From the NCBI GenBank assembly GCA_016841965.1, contig JAEANN010000056.1, positions 1-64,000 on the forward strand: 64,000 nt of DNA. The letters run 5' to 3'. Positions 18,372 through 27,727 of this stretch are shown piece by piece. The notes under the pieces were generated by a model. It saw only the letters and a list, made by a program, of their open reading frames with translations, had not been told where the DNA came from and ran no database searches. Source of the DNA: Candidatus Roseilinea mizusawaensis (lineage in GTDB: Bacteria > Chloroflexota > Anaerolineae > J036 > Brachytrichaceae). Within the stretch, counting starts at the first letter, position 1; the number at the start of each line of letters is the position of its first letter. The position numbers were made by a program, and so were the translations under genes.

Positions 18372-19694
18372 CTATTGATCCCAGCGCTTGTCCGGCTGCC
18401 AGAACGCCAGTTTGGGCGTGTCCCAGTAGCTGGTCTCCTCGAATAGGCCGCTGGGCGGGCGCAAGTTTTCTTTGATCGCGTCGTAGTTCAGATCGACGCC
18501 CAGGCCCGGCTTGTCCGGCACGCTCACATAGCCGTCCTCGATATAGTTTTGGGGCAGGCCGGTGACCAAGCTTTCCCAGAAAGGCAGGTCGAGGCCATGA
18601 TGTTCGAGCGCCACGAAGCTGGGAATGGCTGCTGCGGTATGCAGGTTGGCCATGAAGGCGATGGGCGAGCCGGCGAAGTGTAGCGCTGTTGGAATGCCAT
18701 AGCGTTCGGCGTAATCGGCGATGCGCTTGGTTTCGGCCATGCCGCCCGAGGTGAGCAGGTCGGGATGAATGATATCGATGGCGCGTTGCTCGATAAAAGG
18801 CCGGCAGCCGTCGAGTAGATACCACTCCTCGCCGGCGGCAATCGGCACGTTGACTGCGTCGCGGACTTCTTTGTGGCCGGCTACGTCCCACCACTGCACA
18901 GGGTCTTCCATCCACGCCAGGCCGTATGGTTCCAGCGCGCGGCCAAGCTTGATGACCTCTTTGGTGGTCATCATGCCGTGGCCGAAGTGGTCAATGCACA
19001 ATGAAGTCTCCCAGCCCACAGCCTGACGCACTGCCGCCACGACCTCGGCCATGCGCGCGATGCCCTTGTCGGTGACGTGCACGCCGGTTCCCGTGCCGGG
19101 GGCGTTGTGCCAACTGCCGGTGTGATACTCGTGCTGCGTGGGCCGGCCAATGCGCGTGTCGGGGATGCCTTCCAGCAGGTGCATGCCGATGTCGAATTTG
19201 ATGAACGTCAGGCCCAGCTTCTTGCGGCCCATCACCCGTTCGACGTAGCTTTCGGGCCGGGCGTCACGGGCGGCCGGCGTGTCGGCGTACAGGCGCACCT
19301 TGTCGCGGTATTTGCCGCCCAGGAACTGCCAGCACGGCACGCCGTACACCTTGCCGATCAAGTCCCACAATGCGATCTCCAGGCCGCTCACGCCGCCGCC
19401 TTCGCGTCCAGGGTTGCCGAAGCGCCGGATGTCGCGGAAGATCATGTCGATGTTGAGCGGGTTCTGGCCCAGCAGCCGGCTCTTGAACTGCAGGGCGTTC
19501 TCCTTGTGGCCGGCGTCGCGCACTTCGCCGATCCCATACACGCCCTGGTTGGTGTCCAGGCGGATGATCGGGTAGTCGTAGTTGCTGGCGACGACGGCGA
19601 TGCGCATGTCGGTGATCTTCAGTTGCGACGGACTGGAAAAGGTGTTGACCTTGTCCAGGGCGCGCTCGACGAAATCATTTTGCTGCTCGCTCAT
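18372..19694 (-). CDS. Enolase-superfamily (mandelate racemase/muconate lactonizing) dehydratase
   Basis: A 440-residue enolase-superfamily enzyme. After the capping domain the barrel shows FIKFDIGMHL, a metal Asp in CIDHFGHG, Glu in WMEDPVQWW, Glu in AAGEEWYLL, and a late ALHFAGSPIAF His. The pattern fits acid-sugar dehydratases that abstract the proton alpha to a carboxylate. GGAGGTTCACACACAC before the ATG at 19694 fixes the start. It is the last gene of the GntR-ABC transporter cluster, consistent with sugar-acid catabolism, but an intrinsic terminator lies between it and the binding-protein gene. Substrate unknown. Confidence 0.88.
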   Translation of the reverse strand: MSEQQNDFVERALDKVNTFSSPSQLKITDMRIAVVASNYDYPIIRLDTNQGVYGIGEVRDAGHKENALQFKSRLLGQNPLNIDMIFRDIRRFGNPGREGGGVSGLEIALWDLIGKVYGVPCWQFLGGKYRDKVRLYADTPAARDARPESYVERVMGRKKLGLTFIKFDIGMHLLEGIPDTRIGRPTQHEYHTGSWHNAPGTGTGVHVTDKGIARMAEVVAAVRQAVGWETSLCIDHFGHGMMTTKEVIKLGRALEPYGLAWMEDPVQWWDVAGHKEVRDAVNVPIAAGEEWYLLDGCRPFIEQRAIDIIHPDLLTSGGMAETKRIADYAERYGIPTALHFAGSPIAFMANLHTAAAIPSFVALEHHGLDLPFWESLVTGLPQNYIEDGYVSVPDKPGLGVDLNYDAIKENLRPPSGLFEETSYWDTPKLAFWQPDKRWDQ

Positions 19695-19749
19695 GTGTGT
19701 GTGAACCTCCGGGTTGACATGGTAGGGCAGGATGCCCGATGGCGCAAGT

Positions 19750-19789
19750 AAAAACGGCGCGGCCATGGCCTGTTTGCCATGACCGCGCC
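19750..19789 (-). terminator. Intrinsic terminator after the ABC binding-protein gene
   Basis: On the minus strand a 14-bp stem (GGCGCGGTCATGGC / GCCATGGCCGCGCC, one G-T pair) is followed by GTTTTTA. It lies between the binding-protein gene and the dehydratase gene, so it should reduce read-through to the dehydratase. Confidence 0.8.
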
Positions 19790-19823
19790 GGCGCAGACAA
19801 GTTGCTGCGATCCGATTCAAGCA

Positions 19824-21632
19824 TCACATGTTCTTGATATAGGTGGTGGACAGGAAATCGCCGAGCACAAAGTCGCCATCGGGCCAGTGTGGGCCGCGCA
19901 CGCCGTTGCGATCTGGCTCCATGCCCGCCCCGCCTACCTGCGGCTTAACCAGGTACGGAATGCGCTCGTGGTAGAGCGGGCAGATGACATACTCGGACAG
20001 CACCATCTTTTCTGCCTCATAGAACATGGCGTCGCGCTCTTGCTTGTTGCCGGTCAGGCCGGCGGCCTTGTTGAACATCTCGTCGTAGGTCGCGTTGTTC
20101 CAGTTGGTCAGGCGGTTCGAGGTGAAGATGCCCAACATGTTGGACTGGTCGAGATAGTCCATGCCATAGGAGTCGACCCACACCGGCACAATGCGATTGG
20201 TGCGCACGTCATCGATGAACACGCGCCACTCCTTGTTGACCACTTCGGTTTCGATGCCGAGTTGATTCTTGACCTCGGCGGCGAAGCCTTGCGCGATCAG
20301 AGAGGCCACCTGGCCGCCGATGGGTGTGACGGGGATTTCCAGTTTGGGGAAGCCCGCGCCATTGGGATAGCCGGCTTCTGCCAGAAGCTGTTTGGCCTTT
20401 TCCACGTCGAACGGCTGGATGGTCTTGGCTTCGTCGGTGTTCTCCCACGAGCCGGGGAAGCCGGCAGCAAGGAAGGTATACGCCGGGACGCCGCCCCGGC
20501 CGGCGACAGCCTGCACGATCGGCGCGCGATCGAAGCACATGCTGAGCGCCTGGCGCACGCGAATGTCGTCAAACGGTTTGATGCCGAAATTGAAGCCAAC
20601 GTAGTAGGTGCGGAAGTCGCCGTACATCCAGTACACCTGGTCAACCAGCGTGGGGTCAGCCTCGGCCACACGCCCGGTGGTGGCGTCGGTGCGCATGTAC
20701 GTCACATCGCTGGACTGATAGGCTGTGACGGTGTCGATGGCAGCCGGCACCTGGCTGATCAACTTGGTGTAGTAGGGGACCAGTTCGGCCGGGCCGGTGT
20801 ACTGCTCGTTCAGCTCAAGCACAAACTGCTTGTCCTTCGACCACTCTGTCAATTTGAGGGGCGAGCAGGTCACGGAGGTGGCGACGTCGTTGTTGTACAG
20901 CTTGCCGTGCTTTTCCATGGCTGCCTTGCTCAACGGCACCGACCAGATGAGCTGGTACGGCAAATAGGGCGCCGGCGAAGTCGTCTCGAATTCAAGCGTG
21001 TAGTCGTCCAGCGCTTTGACGCCGATCTCGCTCACCGGCACGCTGCCGCTGGTGGCCTCAGCCCAGTTCTTCAGGTTCAGGTAATACCAGGCGAAGTCCC
21101 AGGCGTGCTCGGGGCTGGCGCCGAGTTGGAAGGTGGCGACGTAGTCGTGGGCGGTTAACTCATTGCCGTCAGACCACTTGATGCCCTTGCGCAGCTTGAA
21201 GGTCCACTTCAGGCCGTCTTCCGAGACGCTCCAGCTCTCGGCGCCGGATGGCAGCACGTCAAGTTCCTTGTTAAAGCGCACCAAACCGAGGCTAAAGGGA
21301 GAGACGATGCCACCGGATTGGTACATGGAGATGAAGCGATCGAGGGTGTACGGCGTGCCGCCGAATGTGATCATGACCTGCTTGTCCAGCGGGGCCGCGT
21401 CGGCGGGCAGCGCCTTGCCCAGTGCGTTGACGTTGGCGGGGGGCGCTGTGGGGGCGGGGGTTGGCTCTGGCGTGCTGGTTGGCGCAGCTGCAGCCGGCTG
21501 CGTGGGGCTTTCAGGCTGAGCCGGCGCCGGCGGGGTCTGGGTGGCCGGGGCCGCGCAGGCTGCCAGGCCGCCGGCTACGCTTGCGCCGGTGAGCGCCAGG
21601 AACGTTCTGCGGTTGATGACTCGCTTGCTCAT
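19824..21632 (-). CDS. ABC transporter substrate-binding lipoprotein, family 5
   Basis: A 602-residue SBP_bac_5 protein. The N terminus MSKRVINRRTFLALTG has a Tat-like RRTF motif and a lipobox GGLAAC. A Pro/Thr/Ala-rich linker precedes the mature domain (about residues 25-70). Family features include LKWTFKLRKGIKWSDGNELTAHDYVATF and VRQALSMCFDRAPIVQAV. Homologues bind peptides, nickel or oligosaccharides; linkage to a dehydratase and GntR suggests a sugar or sugar-acid oligomer. AGGAGGAAACCCTGAG precedes the ATG. It is the third gene of the operon, 123 nt after the DppC-like permease. Confidence 0.92.
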   Translation of the reverse strand: MSKRVINRRTFLALTGASVAGGLAACAAPATQTPPAPAQPESPTQPAAAAPTSTPEPTPAPTAPPANVNALGKALPADAAPLDKQVMITFGGTPYTLDRFISMYQSGGIVSPFSLGLVRFNKELDVLPSGAESWSVSEDGLKWTFKLRKGIKWSDGNELTAHDYVATFQLGASPEHAWDFAWYYLNLKNWAEATSGSVPVSEIGVKALDDYTLEFETTSPAPYLPYQLIWSVPLSKAAMEKHGKLYNNDVATSVTCSPLKLTEWSKDKQFVLELNEQYTGPAELVPYYTKLISQVPAAIDTVTAYQSSDVTYMRTDATTGRVAEADPTLVDQVYWMYGDFRTYYVGFNFGIKPFDDIRVRQALSMCFDRAPIVQAVAGRGGVPAYTFLAAGFPGSWENTDEAKTIQPFDVEKAKQLLAEAGYPNGAGFPKLEIPVTPIGGQVASLIAQGFAAEVKNQLGIETEVVNKEWRVFIDDVRTNRIVPVWVDSYGMDYLDQSNMLGIFTSNRLTNWNNATYDEMFNKAAGLTGNKQERDAMFYEAEKMVLSEYVICPLYHERIPYLVKPQVGGAGMEPDRNGVRGPHWPDGDFVLGDFLSTTYIKNM

Positions 21633-21755
21633 CTCAGGGTTTCCTCCTCATTCTTGTCGTTTCAAATCAAACCAAATCAGACTCTGTGTGCTTCGCATTC
21701 AACAAATCTCAAACTATAGGATGCCTGTTCGGGTTGGATTATCTGACTGCTGGTA

Positions 21756-22661
21756 TCACCTCCGGATGTTGCTGGGGTCGAGCGCATCCCGCAAGGCGTC
21801 GGCCAGGAACATGAAACTGAGCGTGGTGATCGACAGAGACAGCAGTGGAAACACGATGAGGTGCCAGAACAGACGCAGTGTGGGGATGCCGTCGCTGATC
21901 ATCTTGCCCCAACTTGGGATAGGGTCGCGGATGCCCAGGCCCAGGAAGCTGAGGCCGGCTTCGGCATAGATGGTGCCGGGGATGCCTAGCGCGATGGCGA
22001 TGATGAGCGCCGTGAGGGCATTCGGCAGCAGATGACGCACCGATATATGCCACAAGTCGGCGCCCAGGGCCTGCGACGCGATCACAAAATCACGGTTGCG
22101 CAAGCGCAACACCTCGGCGCGCATGATGCGCGCGTAACCGATCCAGGTGGTTACGGCAAGCGCAAAGATGAGCTGGGAAATGCCGGCCCCAAACGCCGTC
22201 AACAGAAACAGCGAAAAGAGAAAGCCGGGCAGGGCGGTGAAGATCATCACGACCATGTTCAGCGCGTTCTCGATAAGCCCGCGCTTCAGGCCGGCCAGAA
22301 ACCCAAACGGCACGCCGACCAGCAGCGCCGACAATTGCACGGCAAATGCAACCAGAATCGACGAGCGCGTGGCGTAGATCAGCCGCGAGAGCAGGTCGCG
22401 GCCCAGCAGGTCGGTGCCCAGCAGGTGTTTGGCGTTGGGGAACTGGCCGGCATCCTGGATGATCGACTGGTCGTAGCCATAGGGCGCCAACACCGGCGCG
22501 AACATCGCCACCAACATCAGCAGGATGACGATGATGGCGCTCACGGCGGCCGGCTTGTTGTGCTTCAGTCGCCGCCACACCGCGCCGAACGTGCTGGTCG
22601 GTTTCACCAGACTCAGCACGCTGGGTGTTGGGGCGTTGCTTGCGGATGCGGTGGATGCCAT
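21756..22661 (-). CDS. ABC transporter permease (DppC-like)
   Basis: A 301-residue inner-membrane permease with about six membrane segments. The DppC/OppC N-terminal domain (FGAVWRRLKHNKPAAVSAIIV) is followed by HLLGTDLLGRDLLSRLIYATRSS and the EAA loop region EAGLSFLGLGIRDPIPSWGKM. It pairs with the DppB-like permease, whose stop lies 4 nt upstream, implying translational coupling. Confidence 0.93.
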   Translation of the reverse strand: MASTASASNAPTPSVLSLVKPTSTFGAVWRRLKHNKPAAVSAIIVILLMLVAMFAPVLAPYGYDQSIIQDAGQFPNAKHLLGTDLLGRDLLSRLIYATRSSILVAFAVQLSALLVGVPFGFLAGLKRGLIENALNMVVMIFTALPGFLFSLFLLTAFGAGISQLIFALAVTTWIGYARIMRAEVLRLRNRDFVIASQALGADLWHISVRHLLPNALTALIIAIALGIPGTIYAEAGLSFLGLGIRDPIPSWGKMISDGIPTLRLFWHLIVFPLLSLSITTLSFMFLADALRDALDPSNIRR

Positions 22662-22665
22662 CTCG

Positions 22666-23583
22666 TCACAACTCCACGCGCGGGTCCAGCCTGGCGTACA
22701 GCAGGTCTGTCACCAACAGCGTGATGCCCCAGATCACAGCAGTGATGAGCGTTAGCGCCATGACCATGGGGTAATCCCGGTTGACCGAACTGCTGACGAG
22801 ATACTGCCCCAGGCCTGGGATGCGGAAGGTGGTCTCGATGAAGACCGAGCCGGTCAGGATGAGCGGAATGGTTGGGCCGAACACGGTGATGAGGGGGATC
22901 ATGAGGTTCTTGAATACATGTTTCGGGATGATCAGGCGCTCGACCAGCCCTTTGGCGCGCGCCGTGCGCACATAGTCCATCCCCAATTCGTCCAGCGTCA
23001 AGCCGCGAATGTAGCGGATCAAGGTGGACATCGGCCCCAGGCAATAAGCGATCACAGGCAGCACCAGATGTTCCGGCCCGCCCCAGCCACCCGAAGGCAG
23101 CAGCCGCATGCGCGCCGAGAATACGATGATCAGCGCTACGGCGATGACGAAGCCGGGAATTACCGTCATCGCAGTGGCGAAGGTGTTGATTACGATGTCA
23201 ATGATCGAGCCTTTGCGTTTGGCCGCCTGGATGCCGAGCCACACGCCAAGCGGAAAACTAATGACAATGGTGATGAGGCCGAGGATGATGGTTGGCCCCC
23301 ACACCCGCGCGATCAAGTCTTGCACGCGCTCGGTCGGGCTGAAGAATGAGTAGCCGAAGTCGCCTTGCAAGGCATTGCTGACATAGGCGATGTAGCGCTC
23401 GAAGATCGAGCCTGTCATGCCGTACTTGCGCAGGATGTTCTCGCGCTGCGCGCCCTGCAACGGCATCTGGCGTTCTTCAAACGGACCGCCGGGCACACTG
23501 TACATGATGATGAACGTGAGCACCGAGATGATGAAAAGGACAAAGCCCAGGCTGAGCAGTCGGCGGATGGTGTAGGCCAGCAT
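22666..23583 (-). CDS. ABC transporter permease (DppB-like)
   Basis: A 305-residue permease of the DppB/OppB family, with an N-terminal segment MLAYTIRRLLSLGFVLFIISVLTF, the VPGGPFEERQMPLQG loop, and the EAA-type region DELGMDYVRTARAKGLVERLI. It forms the membrane channel with the downstream DppC-like protein. No ATPase genes occur in this operon, so the energising ATPase is encoded elsewhere; the ATPase at 63 kb is one possible partner, but that is speculative. Confidence 0.93.
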   Translation of the reverse strand: MLAYTIRRLLSLGFVLFIISVLTFIIMYSVPGGPFEERQMPLQGAQRENILRKYGMTGSIFERYIAYVSNALQGDFGYSFFSPTERVQDLIARVWGPTIILGLITIVISFPLGVWLGIQAAKRKGSIIDIVINTFATAMTVIPGFVIAVALIIVFSARMRLLPSGGWGGPEHLVLPVIAYCLGPMSTLIRYIRGLTLDELGMDYVRTARAKGLVERLIIPKHVFKNLMIPLITVFGPTIPLILTGSVFIETTFRIPGLGQYLVSSSVNRDYPMVMALTLITAVIWGITLLVTDLLYARLDPRVEL

Positions 23584-23641
23584 GATCAGTGTCTATCGTG
23601 CAACAGCAAGTGTTCTTTCACACGCTTGTGTGAGCGCATGA

Positions 23642-24361
23642 TTACCCTGCCAGGGTGCTCGCCAATTTGATGTGCTGTTTCAGGCGCTTTTCCAGTACCT
23701 GGTAATGGGCGAGCATTGCCTCCCTTGCGGCCGCAGCGTCGCGATGCCGCAGCGCCAGCAGGATCGCACTGTGCATCGCATACGAATTGTCGAATTGCTG
23801 CCAGTCGTACACAGAATAGGCTCTTTCCTTTGCTTGCCAGGCGATCTCAAAGAGTTGGGTCGCAATAGGGTTGCCGCTGCGCTCGATCAGCAGGCGATGA
23901 AAGGCGTAGTCTTCGTCTTCGATTTTATGCTCGCTGGCCTGCTTGTTCTGCATGTGTGCCACAATCTGGCTCAGATCGTCCAGATCCTTCTCCGACAGGT
24001 TGCGCACCATAGCGTCGACGAAATGCAAATCCAGCGCTTTGCGAATCTCGTTCATGTGCAGCATGCTGTTGTTGTGGAAGGCAAGGGAGTAAGACAGGTT
24101 GCTTAGGATCGTTTCAAAGTCAAAGTCGCATACAACGCGCCCCACTCCCTGGCGCGCCTCGACAATCCCCAGGCTTTCCAGGCTGCGCAATGCTTCGCGC
24201 ACGGCTGCGCGGCTGACCCCAAAAGACTGCGCCAGAGTTTCCTCGGTGGGAAGCTTCTCGCCGGGCTGCAGGTGATTTTGCAGGATGTAGTTCTTGATCC
24301 GCTCCTGGAGTTGTTCGGTAAGCGTGATATCTGTAACCGGCTGTAAATTAACTGCAACCAT
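23642..24361 (-). CDS. GntR-family regulator, FadR/FCD type
   Basis: A 239-residue regulator. The winged helix (residues 12-80) contains LQPGEKLPTEETLAQSFGVSRAAVREALRSLESLGIVEA; the all-helical FCD ligand domain follows, with FHRLLIERSGNPIATQLFEI and MHSAILLALRHRDAAAAREAM. FCD regulators respond to small carboxylates. It is the first gene of the minus-strand transporter operon, downstream of a canonical promoter overlapped by a FadR-type palindrome, so it probably represses its own operon until a sugar acid binds. Confidence 0.92.
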   Translation of the reverse strand: MVAVNLQPVTDITLTEQLQERIKNYILQNHLQPGEKLPTEETLAQSFGVSRAAVREALRSLESLGIVEARQGVGRVVCDFDFETILSNLSYSLAFHNNSMLHMNEIRKALDLHFVDAMVRNLSEKDLDDLSQIVAHMQNKQASEHKIEDEDYAFHRLLIERSGNPIATQLFEIAWQAKERAYSVYDWQQFDNSYAMHSAILLALRHRDAAAAREAMLAHYQVLEKRLKQHIKLASTLAG

Positions 24362-24405
24362 ATCAATCGGTCAGCCCAATCAACTCGCTGGCCCTCGCAT
24401 GTCCA

Positions 24406-24426
24406 GGTTGTCTGACAACCAGACAA
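24406..24426. promoter_or_regulatory. Candidate GntR operator
   Basis: GGTTGTCTGACAACC is a perfect palindrome with a 3-nt centre. Its core TTGTCTGACAA matches the TnGTnnnACnA pattern of FCD-type GntR operators. A second half-site (CAGACAA) extends it to 24426. It lies just downstream of, and overlapping, the -10 of the gntR promoter. Confidence 0.7.
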
Positions 24427-24451
24427 TACCATATAACCTCCCGTAGGTCAA
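24423..24451 (-). promoter_or_regulatory. Sigma-70-type promoter for the GntR-ABC operon
   Basis: On the minus strand TTGACC (24446-24451) and TATTGT (24423-24428) are separated by exactly 17 nt. The predicted start lies about 55 nt before the gntR ATG, inside the palindromic operator. Confidence 0.65.
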
Positions 24452-24642
24452 TGTGATCTGTGCACGCCCAGACGTTCTGGCCCGATCACGGTAATGTCTG
24501 CGTACGGTCAGCCTCGCGCTATCTGGTGTATGTGGCCCACGGCTGGCTGTGCCAAAGGAGAGCGCACCCTGTTCGGGCCGGACACGCCGGTACTGCCGAT
24601 TGAGCGCAGCATGTGTATGGCTTCCGCTCTTTGCACTTTGTA

Positions 24643-24679
24643 CTTTCGACAAGGCTGTCGGTTTGCATTTTCTCGAAAG
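24643..24679. promoter_or_regulatory. Candidate DeoR operator half-sites
   Basis: CTTTCGA (24643-24649) and its reverse complement TCGAAAG (24673-24679) flank the -35 of the deoR-type promoter. DeoR/GlpR regulators commonly recognise TTTCG-containing sites, so autoregulation is plausible. Confidence 0.4.
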
Positions 24680-24691
24680 GAATCGTAAAAT
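24663..24691 (+). promoter_or_regulatory. Promoter for the DeoR-family gene
   Basis: TTGCAT and TAAAAT are separated by 17 nt, placing the transcription start about 30 nt before the ATG at 24728. Confidence 0.6.
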
Positions 24692-24727
24692 GGCAAAAGA
24701 CCGATATCAGCTTTATCCGAGCGTAAG

Positions 24728-25516
24728 ATGAGCACACGAAGCGTCATGAAAGATTTGTTCCTGGAGGAGCGCCGGAAGGAGATTCTGCGGCGCGTCAATG
24801 AACTGGGTCGCGTGTCTGTGGGCGATCTCAGCCAGGAGTTTTGCGTGTCTGAAGTGACCATTCGGGCGGACTTGCAAGCGCTCGCCGATAGCAATCTTGT
24901 GGTGCGCACACATGGCGGCGCGGTGACGGCCAGTCGCGTGTTGCCAGACATTTCTCTGGCCGCGCGCCTGAAGCAACAGGTGCGCGAAAAGGATCGCATT
25001 GGCGAAGCCGGCGCGGCCATGGTGGTGGACGGCGATTCCATTTTCCTGGATTCGAGTAGCACTGCGCTCGCCATCGCCCGCCAACTGAAAGATCGACGTG
25101 ATGTGACCATCATCAGCAACAGCCTGGCTGTGGCTCAGGAGATGCTCGACGCGCCGGGTGTAACCGTCGTCATGCCTGGCGGCACCCTGCGGCGCGAAAC
25201 GGCTTCACTGATTCGCGCGGATTCGCTGGATGTCCTGCGCCGGTTCAATATCCAGAAGGGCTTCTTTGGCGCGCATGGCCTAAGCGTGCCAGAAGGATTG
25301 ACCGATGTCAGCGCCGACGAGGCCGATATCAAGCGCCCACTTGTTGAAATGTGCCGGCAGGTGATCGCGATTGTGGACGCAACCAAATGGGGCCGCGTGG
25401 GGCTAGCCTCATTTGCCCGGCTGGATCAGATTCACCGCGTGATCACCGACAGCCACGTCTCGGCTGACTTGATGAATCAAGTGCGCATGCAGGGGATTGA
25501 TGTAGTGGCGGTGTGA
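24728..25516 (+). CDS. DeoR/GlpR-family transcriptional regulator
   Basis: A 262-residue regulator. The N-terminal helix-turn-helix matches the family signature ([21 protein letters not shown] and [15 protein letters not shown]). The C-terminal sugar-phosphate-sensing domain has [39 protein letters not shown] and [14 protein letters not shown]. Such regulators are usually repressors relieved by a phosphorylated sugar. It lies 81 nt upstream of the E1-E2 dehydrogenase genes in the same direction, so these are likely targets along with the isomerase-like gene downstream. Confidence 0.92.
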   Translation: MSTRSVMKDLFLEERRKEILRRVNELGRVSVGDLSQEFCVSEVTIRADLQALADSNLVVRTHGGAVTASRVLPDISLAARLKQQVREKDRIGEAGAAMVVDGDSIFLDSSSTALAIARQLKDRRDVTIISNSLAVAQEMLDAPGVTVVMPGGTLRRETASLIRADSLDVLRRFNIQKGFFGAHGLSVPEGLTDVSADEADIKRPLVEMCRQVIAIVDATKWGRVGLASFARLDQIHRVITDSHVSADLMNQVRMQGIDVVAV

Positions 25517-25597
25517 ATGCGCCGGCCTTGTGGCATGTCACAGACTTCGCTGTGCATTCCGTTGTTTGCAAATGACCATTAGATGAGGGAAACCAGT

Positions 25598-27700
25598 ATG
25601 GCAGTGGCAGAACATCCAACAATGACCCTGGCCGAGAAAGTCTCGGCAATGATCGAAGAGCAGGAGCTAACGCGCGATGAGGTTTTGGGCTATCTGCGTC
25701 AGATGATGGAGATCCGGGCGCTGGAGAACCAGATCGCCGAATTTCTGGGTAAGGCTGTGCTGAAGGGCGCGTCGCATCTGTATGCCGGCCAGGAAGCCGT
25801 CGCCGTTGGCGCAATCGGCGCGATTGAAACGACCGATCTCATCACCAGCACCCATCGCGGCCATGGTCATGGCCACGCGCATGGCGATAAGGTTGCCGCG
25901 ACCCCTGAGCTGAAGCAAGAGCACTACAACAAGATGATGGCCGAAGTGCTCGGCAAAGCCACCGGCTACTGCAAGGGCAAGGGGGGGTCGATGCATATCG
26001 CCGATGTGATACATGGCAACCTGGGCGCCACCGGCATCGTTGGCGGGAACATCGCCGTCGCCACCGGCGCAGCGCTGGCCGAGAAGATGAAAGATTCCGG
26101 CAAGGTGGTCATTTGTTTCTTTGGCGATGGCGCAGTGAACGAAGGCAGTTTCCACGAGTCGCTCAACATGGCCAGCATTTGGGATCTGCCGGTTGTGTTT
26201 GTGTGCGAGAACAACATGTATGGCATGTCAGTGCCGTGGGCGACAGTGACCAAGCTGCCCGACGCTGCTGCCCGCGCCTGCGCCTATGGAATGCCGGGCG
26301 AAGTGGTCGATGGCATGGACGTGCTGGCCGTTCGCGGCGCCGTCAAGAAGGCAGTTGATCGCGCGCGTCGCGGCGAAGGCCCGACCCTCATCGAGTGCAA
26401 GACCTATCGCTACTATGGCCATTCTCATTCTGATCCGCGCGCATACCGCACCAAAGAAGAAGAGGCAGCCTGGAAGGCGCGCGACCCGATCAACGCGCTG
26501 CGTGATGGTCTGATTGCTATCGGCTGGCTCACCGAAGCAGAGTTCGACAAGATGGACGAGGCCGTGCAGGCCAAACTCGAAACAGCGGTTCAGTTTGCGC
26601 AGGTCTCGCCCGAACCCAGCCCAGATGAGCTGACAACCGATGTGTATGCGCCGGCCAAATTTACCCAGGCCGACTACGACACCGATCGGCGCCTGCGCGC
26701 AGCCATCAAAGAGAATCCTGCCCAGTTCAAGCAGGTGACCTATGCGCAGGCCATCGCCGACGCGCTGCGCGAAGAAATGACCCGCGACGAGCGCGTGTTC
26801 TGCCTGGGCGAGGACATCGGCCTGTACGGCGGCGCCTATGGCGCAACACGTGGCCTATATGCCGAATTCGGCAAATGGCGCGTGCTCGATACCCCCATCT
26901 CCGAGGCCAGCATTGCCGGTGCGGCCGTCGGCGCGGCAATGGCCGGTATGCGGCCCGTCTCGGAGATCATGTATGTCGACTTCACGCCGCTGGCGATGGA
27001 CCAGTTGGCCAACCAGGGCGCCAAGAACCGCTATATGTTCGGCGGCAAGACTACCGTGCCGATGGTGGTGCGCACCGAGGGCGGCGCCGGCCGCGCAATC
27101 GCCGCGCATCACTCACAAAGCCTTGAGTCCCTGTGGACGCACTTCCCCGGCATCTACGTGGTCATGCCCTCCACACCCTACGACGCCAAGGGATTGCTGA
27201 AGGCTGCCATCCGTGACGACAACCCGGTCATGTTCATCGAGCACAAGATGCTCTACAAAGAGAAGGGGCCGGTGCCCGATGAGGATTACATCATCCCCTT
27301 CGGCGTCGCCGACATCAAGCGGGCCGGCAAGGACATCACTCTTGTGACCTACTCGCGCATGGTTCACCGCGCTCTGGAAGCTGCCGACGTTCTGGCCAAA
27401 GAAGGCATCGATGTCGAAGTCATCGACTTGCGCACCCTGAAGCCCCTTGATCTGGAAACCATCGTCGCTTCCGTCAAGAAGACCGGCCGGCTGGTTGGCG
27501 TGACCGAGTCCTACGAAAACACCAGCTTCATCAACGAAGTGATGATGCAAGTCAACGAGGCTGCCTTCGATTATCTCGATGCCCCCATGGTGCGCGTGGC
27601 TTCGGCCAACGTGCCCGTGCCGCGCGCCGAGATTTTGGAAGACTTGGCTATTCCCAACACCGGCCGTATTGTGGCAGCCTGTCGCAAAGTGATCAGCTAG
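25598..27700 (+). CDS. Fused E1 alpha-beta of a pyruvate/acetoin-type dehydrogenase complex
   Basis: A 700-residue protein. Residues 1-345 are E1-alpha (LYAGQEAVAVGAIGAI, thiamine motif FGDGAVNEGSFHESLNMA, YRYYGHSHSDPRAYR). Residues 370-700 are E1-beta (YAQAIADALREEMTRD, LGEDIGLYGGAYGAT, HSQSLESLW). E1-alpha and E1-beta are usually separate genes, so this is a fusion. The alpha part has an insert after STHRGHGHGHAHGDK that makes the loop His/Gly-rich. It decarboxylates pyruvate or a related 2-oxoacid, or cleaves acetoin. The start at 25598 is supported by GAGGGA upstream. E2 follows by 27 nt; E3 is not in the window. Confidence 0.92.
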   Translation: MAVAEHPTMTLAEKVSAMIEEQELTRDEVLGYLRQMMEIRALENQIAEFLGKAVLKGASHLYAGQEAVAVGAIGAIETTDLITSTHRGHGHGHAHGDKVAATPELKQEHYNKMMAEVLGKATGYCKGKGGSMHIADVIHGNLGATGIVGGNIAVATGAALAEKMKDSGKVVICFFGDGAVNEGSFHESLNMASIWDLPVVFVCENNMYGMSVPWATVTKLPDAAARACAYGMPGEVVDGMDVLAVRGAVKKAVDRARRGEGPTLIECKTYRYYGHSHSDPRAYRTKEEEAAWKARDPINALRDGLIAIGWLTEAEFDKMDEAVQAKLETAVQFAQVSPEPSPDELTTDVYAPAKFTQADYDTDRRLRAAIKENPAQFKQVTYAQAIADALREEMTRDERVFCLGEDIGLYGGAYGATRGLYAEFGKWRVLDTPISEASIAGAAVGAAMAGMRPVSEIMYVDFTPLAMDQLANQGAKNRYMFGGKTTVPMVVRTEGGAGRAIAAHHSQSLESLWTHFPGIYVVMPSTPYDAKGLLKAAIRDDNPVMFIEHKMLYKEKGPVPDEDYIIPFGVADIKRAGKDITLVTYSRMVHRALEAADVLAKEGIDVEVIDLRTLKPLDLETIVASVKKTGRLVGVTESYENTSFINEVMMQVNEAAFDYLDAPMVRVASANVPVPRAEILEDLAIPNTGRIVAACRKVIS

Positions 27701-27727
27701 GGCGCTGCGCGCATGGGGTAGGCAGGC

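Noticed and set aside
19779-21158. 459-residue plus-strand ORF opposite the binding-protein gene
   Set aside because: His/Val/Gly-rich reverse-frame translation of a clear SBP_bac_5 gene.
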